This document shows positions 41,901 to 50,267 of a stretch of DNA of 64,000 bases, piece by piece. The notes beneath the pieces are model-generated. The model saw nothing but the letters and a program-made list of their open reading frames with translations. It made no database searches and was not told the origin of the DNA. Position numbers and translations under genes: made by a program. Source of the DNA: Cellulomonas humilata. Lineage in GTDB: Bacteria; Actinomycetota; Actinomycetes; Actinomycetales; Cellulomonadaceae. The stretch is from positions 372,001 through 436,000 of the forward strand of contig NZ_JAUSVB010000001.1 of NCBI RefSeq assembly GCF_030814415.1, given 5' to 3'. How positions within the stretch are numbered: position 1 is the stretch's first letter; every line of letters starts with the position of its first letter.

Positions 41901-42987
41901 GTCGGCAGCCGGCGGGTGGAACCCGGCCAACGCGAGCGGCGTCCCCGGGGGCGAGCAGCAGCGGTTGATCGCCGGGCCGGGCCACGCGCTGCGCCTCATG
42001 TCTCCGACCGTCGTCGCCGCTGCTGGCGGCGCGTCGGCCGCGGGGGCGTCGATCCTCTCGGCGACATCGCCGGTCCGCCGCCGGGTGGGGTCGCCGTCCG
42101 CCAGAACTGCGGACACGGCCGCAAGGACGGGCTCTGCGGGCACTGCCGCCACGGCTGCCAGTCCCGCCGGCAGGACGACGACCGGCGCCGGAAGCTCGAG
42201 ATCCGCGGGCACCACCGCGACCGCCTCGACCACGAGCCGGTCGCCGCACGCGACGGGTGTCCCGGGCGGGTACGACTCCATCTCCCGGTCACGCGCAGCG
42301 GGCGGAACGACAGGCCGCGCTGCCGACCGCCCGTCAGACCGCGCCGGCGTTCTGGCACTGAGCAGTACCGGCGTCCCGGCCATGAGCCGCGCGGGCGTCG
42401 GCACACCGGGTGCGCCGACGGTCGGCCTCCCGCCGGGTGCGGCCGTGCGCAGGTCGGCTTCACGCCACACGCCGTGGAGCCCAAGCGGCGCGCAGGCGTG
42501 GACCCCGTCGCTCGCGGGACGGAGCGTCGCGCCGCCTCCGATTCCGGCGAGCGGAGCGAACCCGCCGCAGCTGCCCTCGTCGTGGAACGTCCTGCCACCG
42601 CGCACGGTGGTACGGCGCTCGCCTGCCCACGACGGTCCGCCGGTGCCCTCGTCGGCGATGGCGACCGCGCTGGCGACCAGGACGAGCACGACCGCACCCA
42701 TGACCTTCGGCGCTCCTGCCGGCTCGCCGCACGTGGTGCGGCGCTTCCACCCACACGGTGAGGGGAATCCGGACATGAGCATCGACGACGCATGGCGCGC
42801 CGCCTTCGCGGAGTTCGACAACTCGGGCGTCGACAAGAGCATCGACGGGATCCTCACGCCCACGGGGGCGGGGACCGACGCGTACGGCGACCCGGAGTTC
42901 CGTGAGGCGGTCCTGCGGATCGTCGAGGAGCGGCTCGAGGAAGAGACCGACCGTCGGGCATGGCGTCGCGGGTCGGAGGTGTTCTAA
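38956..42987 (+). CDS. Giant disordered Ser/Ala/Gly/Thr-rich eCIS protein with repeated VRR(S/T) motifs
   Basis: A 1343-aa protein that is almost wholly low-complexity, without membrane or globular segments until the last 75 residues. Short basic motifs recur through it: AVRRSLVG, AIRRSPSG, DVRRSSLD, AVRRTLAR, RVRRSVAP, SVRRWMTG, DVRRTVGP, PVRRRVGS, VVRRSPAH, VVRRFHPH. The C-terminal domain is acidic and helical (DDAWRAAFAEFDNSG ... DPEFREAVLRIVEERLEEET). It sits where Afp6 lies in the Afp cluster. The reading frame is fixed by GTGA and TAATG overlaps with both neighbours; antisense frames of 300-500 codons are composition artefacts. Role unknown: a baseplate linker or lumen/cargo adaptor are possibilities. 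Confidence 0.8.
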   Translation: MTTPSVSSTDDPRTRLGRAIGVRLRRPGPVLGHARPSPIGSLASSSARFSEGWGRSVAVRRSLVGPAASVSVGSGPANVQPPRWWSDVTVARSFAVEPSPRGLPRMLARVPDQASYRPGGSTTRLAPTTIPVRVSEDVRAAGTMTMTSDSRVMRTPATRAGPPARPGNDGGPGRASSAVTGDRAPSAATLPPGSSARPAPSGRLLRRRALATATADSRRAATSLRSAAGGAAARARPSAAAGASSTVAPSGASVAPAPATGVTDAIRRSPSGAAPTPGALPRPTTITPPGVATGVGMGPVTSTSPQMPHPGSASPHAPTNASAASTGPTSAPSSSAMDVRRSSLDAGALAPSATAPTDTSSATRPSPSAGPTTTGPSPSPGPTTTGPTGPSLSGGAPGALDAATDAELGTLRRTRQLQPPSSALSAELGVATASSSTESASGSPADMRGGRGGPSAPELDLAAHPAEVSAGAGTTMALFAGPPVGSSTDQPLPSHAHRPLASAVRRTLARRIFQSHGTLTDPTARVRRSVAPTSAAVAAVAADSAASSDARAGAGSSARVAGPAGLGRRATGAPASSGADGRAAASSATAHAATSNGVSRNGAAGGTSMGTSSPTGTATPTALSRAAAAPGAAPSSSSGRPGASGSSGTGGTTAVSGSSGTAGTSTAASTSRNSAQGGASSAASSTGISATSGSATAAATPATSPATSASSASGTSRAAGASPSGAGSSSGSGSGSGSGSAAGSGLGSASASSASGKSGLTGGSGSGSGASGVSGSGASASSGASPAASASSGTSATGGTSAAARAGADGTASAASASEVAGPSATSGATGSPVAMGAGAASRSSAAASSGTRAASVRRWMTGSAAGADGWSSDGLASAPAAEGRLPGTGHRRASHHRTRPSGFGLGIEGVDVRRTVGPVGPGAAPVGDHRGGYAPPTGAAAAYASANRAVSGAWRPTSPSSAGTRSPANPSGAGTRSPVSPSAAGGWNPANASGVPGGEQQRLIAGPGHALRLMSPTVVAAAGGASAAGASILSATSPVRRRVGSPSARTADTAARTGSAGTAATAASPAGRTTTGAGSSRSAGTTATASTTSRSPHATGVPGGYDSISRSRAAGGTTGRAADRPSDRAGVLALSSTGVPAMSRAGVGTPGAPTVGLPPGAAVRRSASRHTPWSPSGAQAWTPSLAGRSVAPPPIPASGANPPQLPSSWNVLPPRTVVRRSPAHDGPPVPSSAMATALATRTSTTAPMTFGAPAGSPHVVRRFHPHGEGNPDMSIDDAWRAAFAEFDNSGVDKSIDGILTPTGAGTDAYGDPEFREAVLRIVEERLEEETDRRAWRRGSEVF

Positions 42988-43688
42988 TGGCTCCCCCAGC
43001 AAGCCCGCCCGCGAGCCCACCGGCCAGCAACCCGCCGTCGAGCCAGAAGGCGTTCCTGGAGACGGAGGACGGCACCCAGGTCCCGTGCCTGTTCAACCCG
43101 GCGCAGCTGAAGATCACGCGCAGCAACACGTGGGCGGGCGCGGCGCTGCCGGGTCGAGGCGTGACGCGGCTGCGGTACACGGGGGCAAACTCGGGCGTGC
43201 TGCGGGTCGACCTGTTCTTCGACACCACCGACAAGGGCACCGACGTCAGCGCGCACACGGGCAAGATCGTCGCCCTCATGGAGGTGGACCCGGCCCTGCC
43301 GGGCACGGACGAGACCAAGCACAGCGCCCGCCCGCCGTACGTGACGTTCCACTGGGGCGACCTGCACTCGTTCAAGGCGGTGATCGCGCACCTCGACCTG
43401 ACGTTCACCTACTTCTCCAGCACGGGCACGCCGCTGCGGGCGACGATGGGGCTGGTGCTGCGGCAGTACGAGGAGTCGCAGGCGTTCGGCAAGCAGAACC
43501 CGACGTCCGGAACCCCGCGGCCGCACCGGGTGCACCGGGTGCAGGCGGGCGAGACCCTCGACCGGATCTCCGCGCAGTACTACGGCGACTCGACGAAGTG
43601 GCGCCTGCTGGCCTCGGCCAACGCGATCGCCGACCCGCTGGCGCTGCGGCCCGGGTCGATGCTGACGATCCCGAAGCTCGACTCATGA
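42987..43688 (+). CDS. eCIS LysM-domain baseplate protein (Afp7-like)
   Basis: A 233-aa protein. A Pro/Ser-rich start is followed by the eCIS LysM-protein core (QVPCLFNPAQLKITRSNTWA ... VTFHWGDLHSFKAVIAHLDL) and a C-terminal LysM domain (HRVQAGETLDRISAQYYGDS ... ADPLALRPGSMLTIP). It would connect the spike to the tube at the baseplate, as gp53 does in T4. GGAGG precedes the ATG, which overlaps the previous stop (TAATG). Its own stop overlaps the VgrG gene (ATGA). Confidence 0.93.
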   Translation: MAPPASPPASPPASNPPSSQKAFLETEDGTQVPCLFNPAQLKITRSNTWAGAALPGRGVTRLRYTGANSGVLRVDLFFDTTDKGTDVSAHTGKIVALMEVDPALPGTDETKHSARPPYVTFHWGDLHSFKAVIAHLDLTFTYFSSTGTPLRATMGLVLRQYEESQAFGKQNPTSGTPRPHRVHRVQAGETLDRISAQYYGDSTKWRLLASANAIADPLALRPGSMLTIPKLDS

Positions 43689-45445
43689 CGAGCCCGATGG
43701 TCGGATACGAGGCGGTGAACCTCAAGGTCACCGCCGAGGGCGTCGAGCTCCCCGACGACTACCAGGTCCTCCAGGTGCGGGTGCAGCTGGGGCTGCGGGC
43801 GGTCGGGCGGTGCACGCTGACGTTCGTCGACGACAACTACGCCGTCGTGGGGTCGGGCAAGCTGAACATCGGGAAGGCCGTGTCGGTGGCCGCCGGCTAC
43901 GACGACCTGCTCGGCACCGTCTTCGACGGCACGGTCACGTCGGTCGCCAGCGAGGTGGACGGGTACCGCGGTGCCACCCTGACGGTGGTCGTCCAGGACC
44001 GCGGGTACAACCTGCTGCGGGACACGAACATCGAGTCGTTCACCAACATCTCGTACAAGGACATCGTGTCGCGCCTGGTCCAGGAGGCGGGGCTCTCGCT
44101 CGGCACGATCGACCTGCCGACGGCGCCCGTGAAGTACGCGCTGCGCAACGACACGGCCCTGGGCCTGATCGACGAGATCGCGCAGCGCACCGGCCGCGAC
44201 TGGTGCATCTCGGGCCACACGTTCTCGATGTGGTCGGCGGTCTCCGGGAGCGCACCCGGCGCCCAGCCCGTCTCGATCACGGTCGGCATGGACGTCATCT
44301 CGTTCTCCGCCCGGCAGGTGGGCGACGGCGACACCAAGGTCACCGTGCGCGGCTGGGACCCGGTGGCGCAGTCCGCGGTGGTGGGCACGTCGACCACGCC
44401 CACCTCGCGCGCGGGATTCGACGTGAGCACCGCCGGTGCGCCGAAGTACACGCGCGTGGACGCCCGTGCGGCGACACGTTCCCAGAGCGACGCGACGACG
44501 GCCGCCGTGGCGATCGCCGCCCGCACCGGTCGCGTCGTGGCCACCGGGAAGGTGCAGTACACGGCACTGATGGTCCCGGGCGGTCGCGTGACGGTCGGCG
44601 GGGCCGGTCCGTCGAACGGCAACTACTACGTCCGGGAGGTCACCAACACCTGGATGGACGGCAACGCGGTGACCCGGTTCGTGGCCGGCGACCGGGACCC
44701 TGTGCAGCTGTCGGACCCGTGGGAGAGGACCGCGCCGGTGTCGAGCTTCCGGCGCAGCGGGCTCGCCGTCGGGATCGTCGACAACGTCAAGGACCCCGAC
44801 GGGATGGGTCGCGTCAGCGTCTCGCTGGCCACCGCGTCGGACGAGGCCACCACCACGTGGGCGCGCGTGCTCGGCCTGGGCGCCGGGGCGGGGCGCGGCC
44901 AGGTGGTGCTGCCCGAGGTCGGCGACGAGGTGCTCATCGGCTTCGAGGACGACGACGTGACGCGGCCCGTGGTGCTGGGCGGGCTGTACGGGAGCAAGTC
45001 CACGACGCCGACGGCAGCCGTGGACAACAACGGTGCCGTCATCACGCGCGCGCTCACCAGCCGGCTCGGGCACGTGCTGGAGATGAGCGACGGCACCGCG
45101 CCCGCGACCCAGCACGTGCTGCTCGCCGCGGCCGGCCTCAAGCACAGCCTGCGGATCGGAAAGGACCGGGCGGACCTCAAGGTGCCCGACGGCATCCCGC
45201 TCAAGATCACCGCGGGCACGTCGTTCATCGAGTTCGACGGCAAGGGCGGCATCACGATCGACGCGACCACGGTGACGATCAAGGCGAAGACCAAGGTCGA
45301 GACGTCCGCCGCGGAGATCGACACCAAGGCCACCGGCGCGCTGAAGCTGCAGGGCACGCAGGCCTCCCTCAAGGGCACCGGCATGGCGGCCGTCGAGGCG
45401 GGCGGCATCCTCGAGGTCAAGGGAGCGATGGTGAAGATCAATTGA
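43685..45445 (+). CDS. eCIS VgrG-like spike protein
   Basis: A 586-aa protein. The N-terminal 350 residues are the gp27-like part (phage late control D type: DDYQVLQVRVQLGLRAVGRC, SYKDIVSRLVQEAGLSLGTI). Then come an OB-fold gp5-like domain (GLAVGIVDNVKDPDGMGRVS; LPEVGDEVLIGFEDDDVTRP) and a beta-helical C-terminus with repeats (ITIDATTVTIKAKTKVET). It forms the trimeric spike hub at the tip of the tube. It has ATGA and TTGA overlaps with its neighbours. No extra effector domain follows the beta helix. Confidence 0.95.
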   Translation: MTSPMVGYEAVNLKVTAEGVELPDDYQVLQVRVQLGLRAVGRCTLTFVDDNYAVVGSGKLNIGKAVSVAAGYDDLLGTVFDGTVTSVASEVDGYRGATLTVVVQDRGYNLLRDTNIESFTNISYKDIVSRLVQEAGLSLGTIDLPTAPVKYALRNDTALGLIDEIAQRTGRDWCISGHTFSMWSAVSGSAPGAQPVSITVGMDVISFSARQVGDGDTKVTVRGWDPVAQSAVVGTSTTPTSRAGFDVSTAGAPKYTRVDARAATRSQSDATTAAVAIAARTGRVVATGKVQYTALMVPGGRVTVGGAGPSNGNYYVREVTNTWMDGNAVTRFVAGDRDPVQLSDPWERTAPVSSFRRSGLAVGIVDNVKDPDGMGRVSVSLATASDEATTTWARVLGLGAGAGRGQVVLPEVGDEVLIGFEDDDVTRPVVLGGLYGSKSTTPTAAVDNNGAVITRALTSRLGHVLEMSDGTAPATQHVLLAAAGLKHSLRIGKDRADLKVPDGIPLKITAGTSFIEFDGKGGITIDATTVTIKAKTKVETSAAEIDTKATGALKLQGTQASLKGTGMAAVEAGGILEVKGAMVKIN

Positions 45446-45864
45446 GCGAGCTCTCCGCGACGCCGACGTCGGACTTCGTCGGGCGCGGGTTCACCTGGCC
45501 GCTCGGCGTCGACCACACCGGCGCCATCGCACTGACCCGCGCGGGCGGGGACCTCGAGGACTCCATCCGCGTGGTCCTGCTGACCGCCCCCGGCGAGCGG
45601 CTCATGCGGCCGCAGTTCGGCTGCCGCATCTGGGACCTCATGTTCGAGCCCGTCAACGCCAACCTGCTGGGCCTCATCAGCCAGGCGGTGCGCGACGCGC
45701 TCGCGCAGTGGGAGCCGCGGATCGAGGTGGAGGACGTGACGCCCGTGCAGGACACGGAGTCCTCCGGGACCGTCCAGATCACCATCGCCTACCGCGTCCG
45801 CGCCACCAACGACCGGCGCAACCTGGTCTACCCCTTCTACGTGATCCCCCGCGAGGACGCCTGA
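45442..45864 (+). CDS. eCIS baseplate wedge protein (gp25-like, Afp9)
   Basis: A 140-aa protein with the gp25/IraD-like fold: DFVGRGFTWPLGVDHTGAIA, then RVVLLTAPGERLMRPQFGCR and IWDLMFEPVN, ending in a beta segment. It nucleates sheath assembly on the baseplate. It starts at TTG within a TTGA overlap with the spike gene; the conserved N-terminus begins directly after, so no other start fits. The stop overlaps the next ATG (TGATG). Confidence 0.9.
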   Translation: MSELSATPTSDFVGRGFTWPLGVDHTGAIALTRAGGDLEDSIRVVLLTAPGERLMRPQFGCRIWDLMFEPVNANLLGLISQAVRDALAQWEPRIEVEDVTPVQDTESSGTVQITIAYRVRATNDRRNLVYPFYVIPREDA

Positions 45865-47810
45865 TGCCGCTCGACCCGCCGAACCTCGACGACCGCACCT
45901 TCCAGGACATCGTCGACGAGACGAAGCGCCTGATCCCGCGCTTCACCCCCGAGTGGACCAACCACAACGTGTCCGACCCGGGCGTCGCGCTGATCGAGCT
46001 GTTCGCGTGGGTCAGCGAGATGGTGCTCTACCGCGTCAACCAGGTGCCGGACCGCATGTACGTGCACTTCCTCAACCTGGTGGGCATCGAGCCGTTCCCG
46101 CCGAGCGTCGCGCGCGCGAACCTCACGTTCTGGCTGTCGTCGCCGGCCGACCGCGTGGTCCGCATCCCGGAGGGGACCGAGGTCTCGACGGCCCTCGACG
46201 ACGCCGACGCGACCGTGTTCTCCACGGCGAACGAGGCCGTCGTCAGCCCGCCGACGCTGACCACCGCGCACACGTCGAACGCCCAGCACCTGCAGTCCAC
46301 CGACGTGTGGGACGACCTGACGCTGCCTGGACAGTCGGCCGTCTGCTTCCCGTCGTCGCCGCTGGCCGAGGGCGACGCCCTGTACCTGGGCACGAAGGAG
46401 TCGCTCGCGGGGTTCGCGATCCGGCTCGACCTGGCCGCAGACGCGCAGGGCATCGGCGTCGACCCCCGCAACCCGCCCCTGGCCTGGGAGGCTTGGAACG
46501 GCAAGGCGTGGGTGCGGACCATCGTGGAGTCCGACGGCACCGGTGGCCTGAACAAGGCCGGGTCGGTGGTGCTCCTGGTGCCGCAGAAGCACGAGCCGCT
46601 GGTGCTCGGCGGCACGCTCGCGCACTGGCTGCGCGTCCGCCTGCTGCGACCGCAGCCGGGCCAGCCGACGTTCCAGGCGTCGCCGCGCATCGCGTCGATC
46701 GCGCTCCAGGCGATCGGCATCACCGTGCCCGCGGAGCATGCGAGCGCGCAGCCCGCCGAGCTGCTCGGCCGCTCCACGGGGGTCACCGGGCAGTCGTTCC
46801 TCGTCTCGACGACCCCCGTCGCGGCACGTCGCGACGACGAGCACGTCGTGGTGGTCGACCGCCGGGGCACGCACACCTGGCAGGAGGTGCCGGACTTCTC
46901 CGCGTCCGGGCCGAACGACCGGCACATCGTGTGGGACTCCAACACGGGCGCGGTGCAGTTCGGCCCCGCCATCCGGCACCCCGACGGCGTGGTCCGCCAG
47001 CACGGCGCGATCCCGCAGGACGGCGCCGAGATCCGCGTCACCGGCTACCGCTCGGGCGGCGGCGCGCACGGCAACCTGGGCACCCGGACGCTCACCGCGC
47101 TGCGCACCGCCCTGCCGTTCGTGGCGTCGGTGACCAACCTGGAGCCCGCGACGGGCGGGGTCGACGCCGAGACGCCGCAGGAGGCCAAGGCCCGCGGGCC
47201 GCTGACGCTGCGCACCGGGCAGCGGGCGGTCACCGCGTCGGACTTCGAGGCCATCGCCCGCCAGGCGTCCATCGAGGTGGCCCGCGCGCGGTGCCTGCCG
47301 GCGGCCGAGAGCGGGTCGTCGGTGGTCCGGGTGCTCGTCGTGCCCCAGCTGCGCACCGACCCGCGCCTGCACAAGATCGACGACTTCGCGCTGTCCACCG
47401 AGCTGCACGACGCGGTCGGGAAGGCCCTGGACGTGCGGCGGATGGTCGGGGTGCCGATCGAGCTGGGCACGCCGTACTACCAGGGCGTCAGCGTCGCGGC
47501 ACTGGTCCGCACCCTGCCCGGCCGGCCCGCCGCGATGGTGCGGCAGCGGGTCGTCGACGCGCTCACGCGCTTCGTGCACCCACTCACCGGCGGCGCGGAC
47601 CGGACCGGTTGGCCGTTCGACACCACGCTGACGGCGACCGCCGTCACGCAGGTGATCGAGGCCGTCGAGGGCGTGCTCTCCGTCGACGAGCTCCAGCTGT
47701 TCGAGTACGACCTGCGCACCGGGCGGCGCATCGGCGGCGGGCGCGAGTCGATCGTCCTCGAGCCGCACACCCTGTTCCTGTCCGCCGAGCATCGCGTGGT
47801 CGTGCGATGA
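45864..47810 (+). CDS. eCIS baseplate assembly protein J-like (Afp11)
   Basis: A 648-aa protein of the phage baseplate J/gp6 type. FTPEWTNHNVSDPGVALIEL and FAWVSEMVLYRVNQVPDRMY are at the N-terminus. A long beta insertion follows, then GGGAHGNLGTRTLTALRTAL, GGVDAETPQEAKARGP and LRTGQRAVTASDFEAIARQA, which are the family's best-conserved stretches. It builds the baseplate ring with the next gene product. It overlaps its neighbours by 1 and 4 nt. Confidence 0.95.
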   Translation: MPLDPPNLDDRTFQDIVDETKRLIPRFTPEWTNHNVSDPGVALIELFAWVSEMVLYRVNQVPDRMYVHFLNLVGIEPFPPSVARANLTFWLSSPADRVVRIPEGTEVSTALDDADATVFSTANEAVVSPPTLTTAHTSNAQHLQSTDVWDDLTLPGQSAVCFPSSPLAEGDALYLGTKESLAGFAIRLDLAADAQGIGVDPRNPPLAWEAWNGKAWVRTIVESDGTGGLNKAGSVVLLVPQKHEPLVLGGTLAHWLRVRLLRPQPGQPTFQASPRIASIALQAIGITVPAEHASAQPAELLGRSTGVTGQSFLVSTTPVAARRDDEHVVVVDRRGTHTWQEVPDFSASGPNDRHIVWDSNTGAVQFGPAIRHPDGVVRQHGAIPQDGAEIRVTGYRSGGGAHGNLGTRTLTALRTALPFVASVTNLEPATGGVDAETPQEAKARGPLTLRTGQRAVTASDFEAIARQASIEVARARCLPAAESGSSVVRVLVVPQLRTDPRLHKIDDFALSTELHDAVGKALDVRRMVGVPIELGTPYYQGVSVAALVRTLPGRPAAMVRQRVVDALTRFVHPLTGGADRTGWPFDTTLTATAVTQVIEAVEGVLSVDELQLFEYDLRTGRRIGGGRESIVLEPHTLFLSAEHRVVVR

Positions 47811-48355
47811 GCCGCGACCAGGACTGGCTGCTGCGCCAGCTCCCGCTGGGGATGGTGTCGGAGGACTTCTTCGTCCGCTTCGTGTCCATCTTCCAGGAGC
47901 AGGCGGGCACGCTCCTCGCGCACGCCGACAACCTCGCGTACCTGGCGGACATGAAGCTCACGCCGCCGGAGATGATCCGGTGGATGGCGCAGTGGCTCGG
48001 CCTGCCCGGGATCGACCCCGAGTACAGCGAGGCCGTGCAGCGGCGCATCCTGGCGACCGCCGCGGCGACCCTGCAGCTGCGCGGCACCACCACGGGCCTG
48101 ACCCGGCTGCTCGAGCTGTACTCGGGCGGTCCCGTGATCGTCAGCGAGGGCGGCGGCATCTTCGAGCAGGGCGAGGCACCCGTCGGGCCCGCCTGGGTGG
48201 TCATGGAGGTCGCGTCGACCGGGCTCCTGGAGGAGGCGGACTTCCTGTCCCTGGTGCTCGACGAGGTGCCCGCCCACGTGCACGCGGAGATCTGGGTGGC
48301 GCAGCGCCGCATCTGGCCGACGCCCGAACGACTGGCCGAGAGGGAGGCGTCATGA
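47807..48355 (+). CDS. eCIS baseplate protein I-like (Afp12/gp7)
   Basis: A 182-aa protein of the P2 gpI-like family: LLRQLPLGMVSEDFFVRFVS, then KLTPPEMIRWMAQWLGLPGI and LRGTTTGLTRLLELYSGGPV. It pairs with the J-like protein in the wedge. This is the short form (Afp12 itself is much larger), as is common in actinobacterial systems. ATGA overlap at both ends. Confidence 0.9.
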   Translation: MSRDQDWLLRQLPLGMVSEDFFVRFVSIFQEQAGTLLAHADNLAYLADMKLTPPEMIRWMAQWLGLPGIDPEYSEAVQRRILATAAATLQLRGTTTGLTRLLELYSGGPVIVSEGGGIFEQGEAPVGPAWVVMEVASTGLLEEADFLSLVLDEVPAHVHAEIWVAQRRIWPTPERLAEREAS

Positions 48356-48858
48356 CGGACGTGGTCGACGATCCTCAGACGGACGGCACCATCGTCATCG
48401 CCTGCCCGGAGTGCGGGACCCCGTCGCCCGTGCACACCGACCAGCGCCTCGCCGAGGACTTCTGCCCGACGTGCGACTACCCGCTGTTCTGGGCCCGCCC
48501 GTCGGTCGCGCCGGCCGGCGTCGAGGGCCGCACCGACGACGCCCTGCGCCGCGCGCCCGGTGCCTCGGGGAACGCGACGCCCGCCACGCTGGCGTGCCCG
48601 GTGTGCGCCGAGCTGAACGTGCCGCCGGCCGATCTGTTCGTCCCGGCGCTGTGCGTCCGGTGCGGGGCGGACCTGAACCCGCCCCCACCGCCGCCGCCTC
48701 CCCCGCCGCCCGCGCCGCAGCCCGTCATCATCGTGCAGCCCCCACCGCCGCCCGAGCCGTGCGGGCACCCCGAGACGTGGGTGGTGGTGCTGGTGACGGC
48801 GCTGGTGACGGCGCTGGTCGTCGTCCCGCTGACGCTGCTGGTGATCTGGCTCTTCTGA
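48352..48858 (+). CDS. Double zinc-ribbon, poly-proline, tail-anchored membrane protein of the eCIS operon
   Basis: A 168-aa protein, last gene of the operon. Two Cys4 ribbons are visible: CPECG...CPTC (about residues 19-46) and CPVC...CVRCG (about 80-104). A run of 11 prolines and a second Pro cluster follow, and the very C-terminus is a membrane helix (WVVVLVTALVTALVVVPLTL...) ending LVIWLF. This is a tail-anchored design with the ribbons in the cytoplasm. It may dock the particle at the membrane, comparable in position to the membrane protein encoded with Streptomyces contractile systems; that analogy is inference. Translation of the proline run would need EF-P. Confidence 0.8.
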   Translation: MTDVVDDPQTDGTIVIACPECGTPSPVHTDQRLAEDFCPTCDYPLFWARPSVAPAGVEGRTDDALRRAPGASGNATPATLACPVCAELNVPPADLFVPALCVRCGADLNPPPPPPPPPPPAPQPVIIVQPPPPPEPCGHPETWVVVLVTALVTALVVVPLTLLVIWLF

Positions 48859-48861
48859 CTC

Positions 48862-48903
48862 CCCGACGGTGCGGCGGACCTCGCTGGTCCGCCGCACCTC
48901 GGG
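48862..48903. terminator. Terminator of the eCIS operon
   Basis: GGTGCGGCGGACC (48868-48880) and GGTCCGCCGCACC (48886-48898) form a perfect 13-bp stem with a 5-nt loop. The stem is extended by CCCGA/TCGGG after a bulge. It lies between the convergent stops of the membrane protein and the CBM2 hydrolase and can work in both directions. Confidence 0.8.
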
Positions 48904-48916
48904 CGTGCCGATCGGG

Positions 48917-50107
48917 TCAGGCGGCTTCGCAGGACACCGTGGCGCCTGCCCCGGTGCCCGTGCCCTGGAACCCGAACGACGTGCTCTGCCCGGCCGCGAG
49001 CCGACCGTTCCAGGCCGCGTTCGCGACGCTGAGCGATCCCCCGCTGCCCGTCATGACCCCGTTCCACGCCTGACCTGCCGTGGCGCCGCTGGGCAGCGTC
49101 AGCCGCACGGTCCACCTGGTGACCGCGGAGCGCGCGGTCACCGCGACGTTCGCGACGAAGCCGCCAGGCCACTGGTCGGACACCGTGTAGGTCGCACTGC
49201 ACCCGGAGGTGCCCTGCGTGGGCGTGGGCGTCGGGGTCGGCGTCGGCGTGGGCGTCGGAGTGGGGTCGGGGCCGAGAGTGAGGTTCTTCTGCTGGGCCGT
49301 CCACCCGTTGCCGCACAGAGCGCAGTTCTGCCCGACGAACGCGCGTCCCGCCGTGGTGTCGCCCTTGAGCTGCCACCGGAACCACAGCTGCGCAGCGCGG
49401 CCGAACTCGCCGCCGTTGGTCTGCCCGTACGTCCCGCCGTGCCCGACGTTCAGGTTGCCCATGAACGCGGGCAGCCCGGAGGGGAGCTTGCCCCAGTCGT
49501 CGATGGCGTTCGGGTACGCGATGTCGCTCGGGCCGCCGATGATGTAGACGATCGGGTGGTCGAGCCGGCGCAGCTGGTAGTCGTCACCGTCGTTGAGCAG
49601 CCCGCTGCTGAAGATCCCGGTCGTGGTGACCCGGGGGTCGCCCGAGACCGCGTAGGCCTCGATCCCGCCGCACGAGAAGCCGGCGACGCCGATCTCGCTC
49701 GTGTCGAGGCGGTTGTACAGCGCGCTCGTCGAGCGGGAGTTCTCCGCGACCGCCCAGTCGATCGACTGCGTGAGCCAGGAGGAGCTCGAGCTGCCACCGC
49801 CGCCCGGGTTGCCGTTGGAGATCACGAGGAAGCCGTGGGAGGCGATCTCCTTCAGGAAGTTCACCGCGGACGTGCCGTCCGCCGAGCAGGCGCCGTTGCT
49901 CCAGACGACGATCGGCATGCGCTGCGACGGCAGGGTCGACGGTCGGTAGATGGTGTGGTTGGGCAGGCTGCTGGAGGTCGAGTAGTCGGCCGGGTTCGGA
50001 CCCGAACCTCCCGGCGCTGCGGCGGCCGGCAGGAGCGCGGACGATCCGATCACGGCGGCGGCGGCCAGGGTTGCGGTCAGTGCGGTACGGATGAGCAGTC
50101 GTCTCAT
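48917..50107 (-). CDS. Secreted alpha/beta hydrolase with CBM2 cellulose-binding module
   Basis: A 396-aa exported protein. A signal peptide (MRRLLIRTALTATLAAAAVI..., cleavage near AAA about residue 31) precedes an alpha/beta hydrolase of the dienelactone/chlorophyllase-like group with nucleophile elbow GVAGFSCGG (about 145) and a likely His in NVGHGGTYG. A Thr-Pro linker follows, then a C-terminal CBM2 of about 100 residues (YTVSDQWPGGFVANVAVTAR ... WNGRLAAGQSTSFGFQG), which binds cellulose through surface tryptophans. It could be a plant cell wall esterase. CGGAGGAATCCC precedes the ATG. No injection-system link is apparent. Confidence 0.88.
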   Translation of the reverse strand: MRRLLIRTALTATLAAAAVIGSSALLPAAAAPGGSGPNPADYSTSSSLPNHTIYRPSTLPSQRMPIVVWSNGACSADGTSAVNFLKEIASHGFLVISNGNPGGGGSSSSSWLTQSIDWAVAENSRSTSALYNRLDTSEIGVAGFSCGGIEAYAVSGDPRVTTTGIFSSGLLNDGDDYQLRRLDHPIVYIIGGPSDIAYPNAIDDWGKLPSGLPAFMGNLNVGHGGTYGQTNGGEFGRAAQLWFRWQLKGDTTAGRAFVGQNCALCGNGWTAQQKNLTLGPDPTPTPTPTPTPTPTPTQGTSGCSATYTVSDQWPGGFVANVAVTARSAVTRWTVRLTLPSGATAGQAWNGVMTGSGGSLSVANAAWNGRLAAGQSTSFGFQGTGTGAGATVSCEAA

Positions 50108-50267
50108 GGGATTCCTCCGAGGTCGCGCGATGCTCGTCCGGTGCGCCGACGAAGGCCACGGACGCCGGCGTCCGACCCGCCGCGGCACACACCGGTCGAG
50201 CGCCTGTGCAGCAACCGTTGCGGCAGTCAGGAAATATGTCTAGAAGTTCAGCGCCGTCCACACCTGG

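Noticed and set aside
43685..45445. Interpretation as a type VI secretion system because of a VgrG-like protein
   Set aside because: No TssJLM membrane complex or ClpV; sheath type and gene order match Afp/PVC-like systems.
35779..48858. Interpretation of the contractile genes as a prophage
   Set aside because: No capsid, portal, terminase, integrase or lysis genes; the LysM, DUF6760-type, Pvc16-type and DUF4280 partners and LuxR control fit an eCIS.
49212..49262. Tandem GGCGTC-type short repeat resembling a CRISPR or minisatellite
   Set aside because: It encodes the Pro-Thr linker of the CBM2 hydrolase. No CRISPR array (regular repeats with unique spacers) was seen anywhere in the window.
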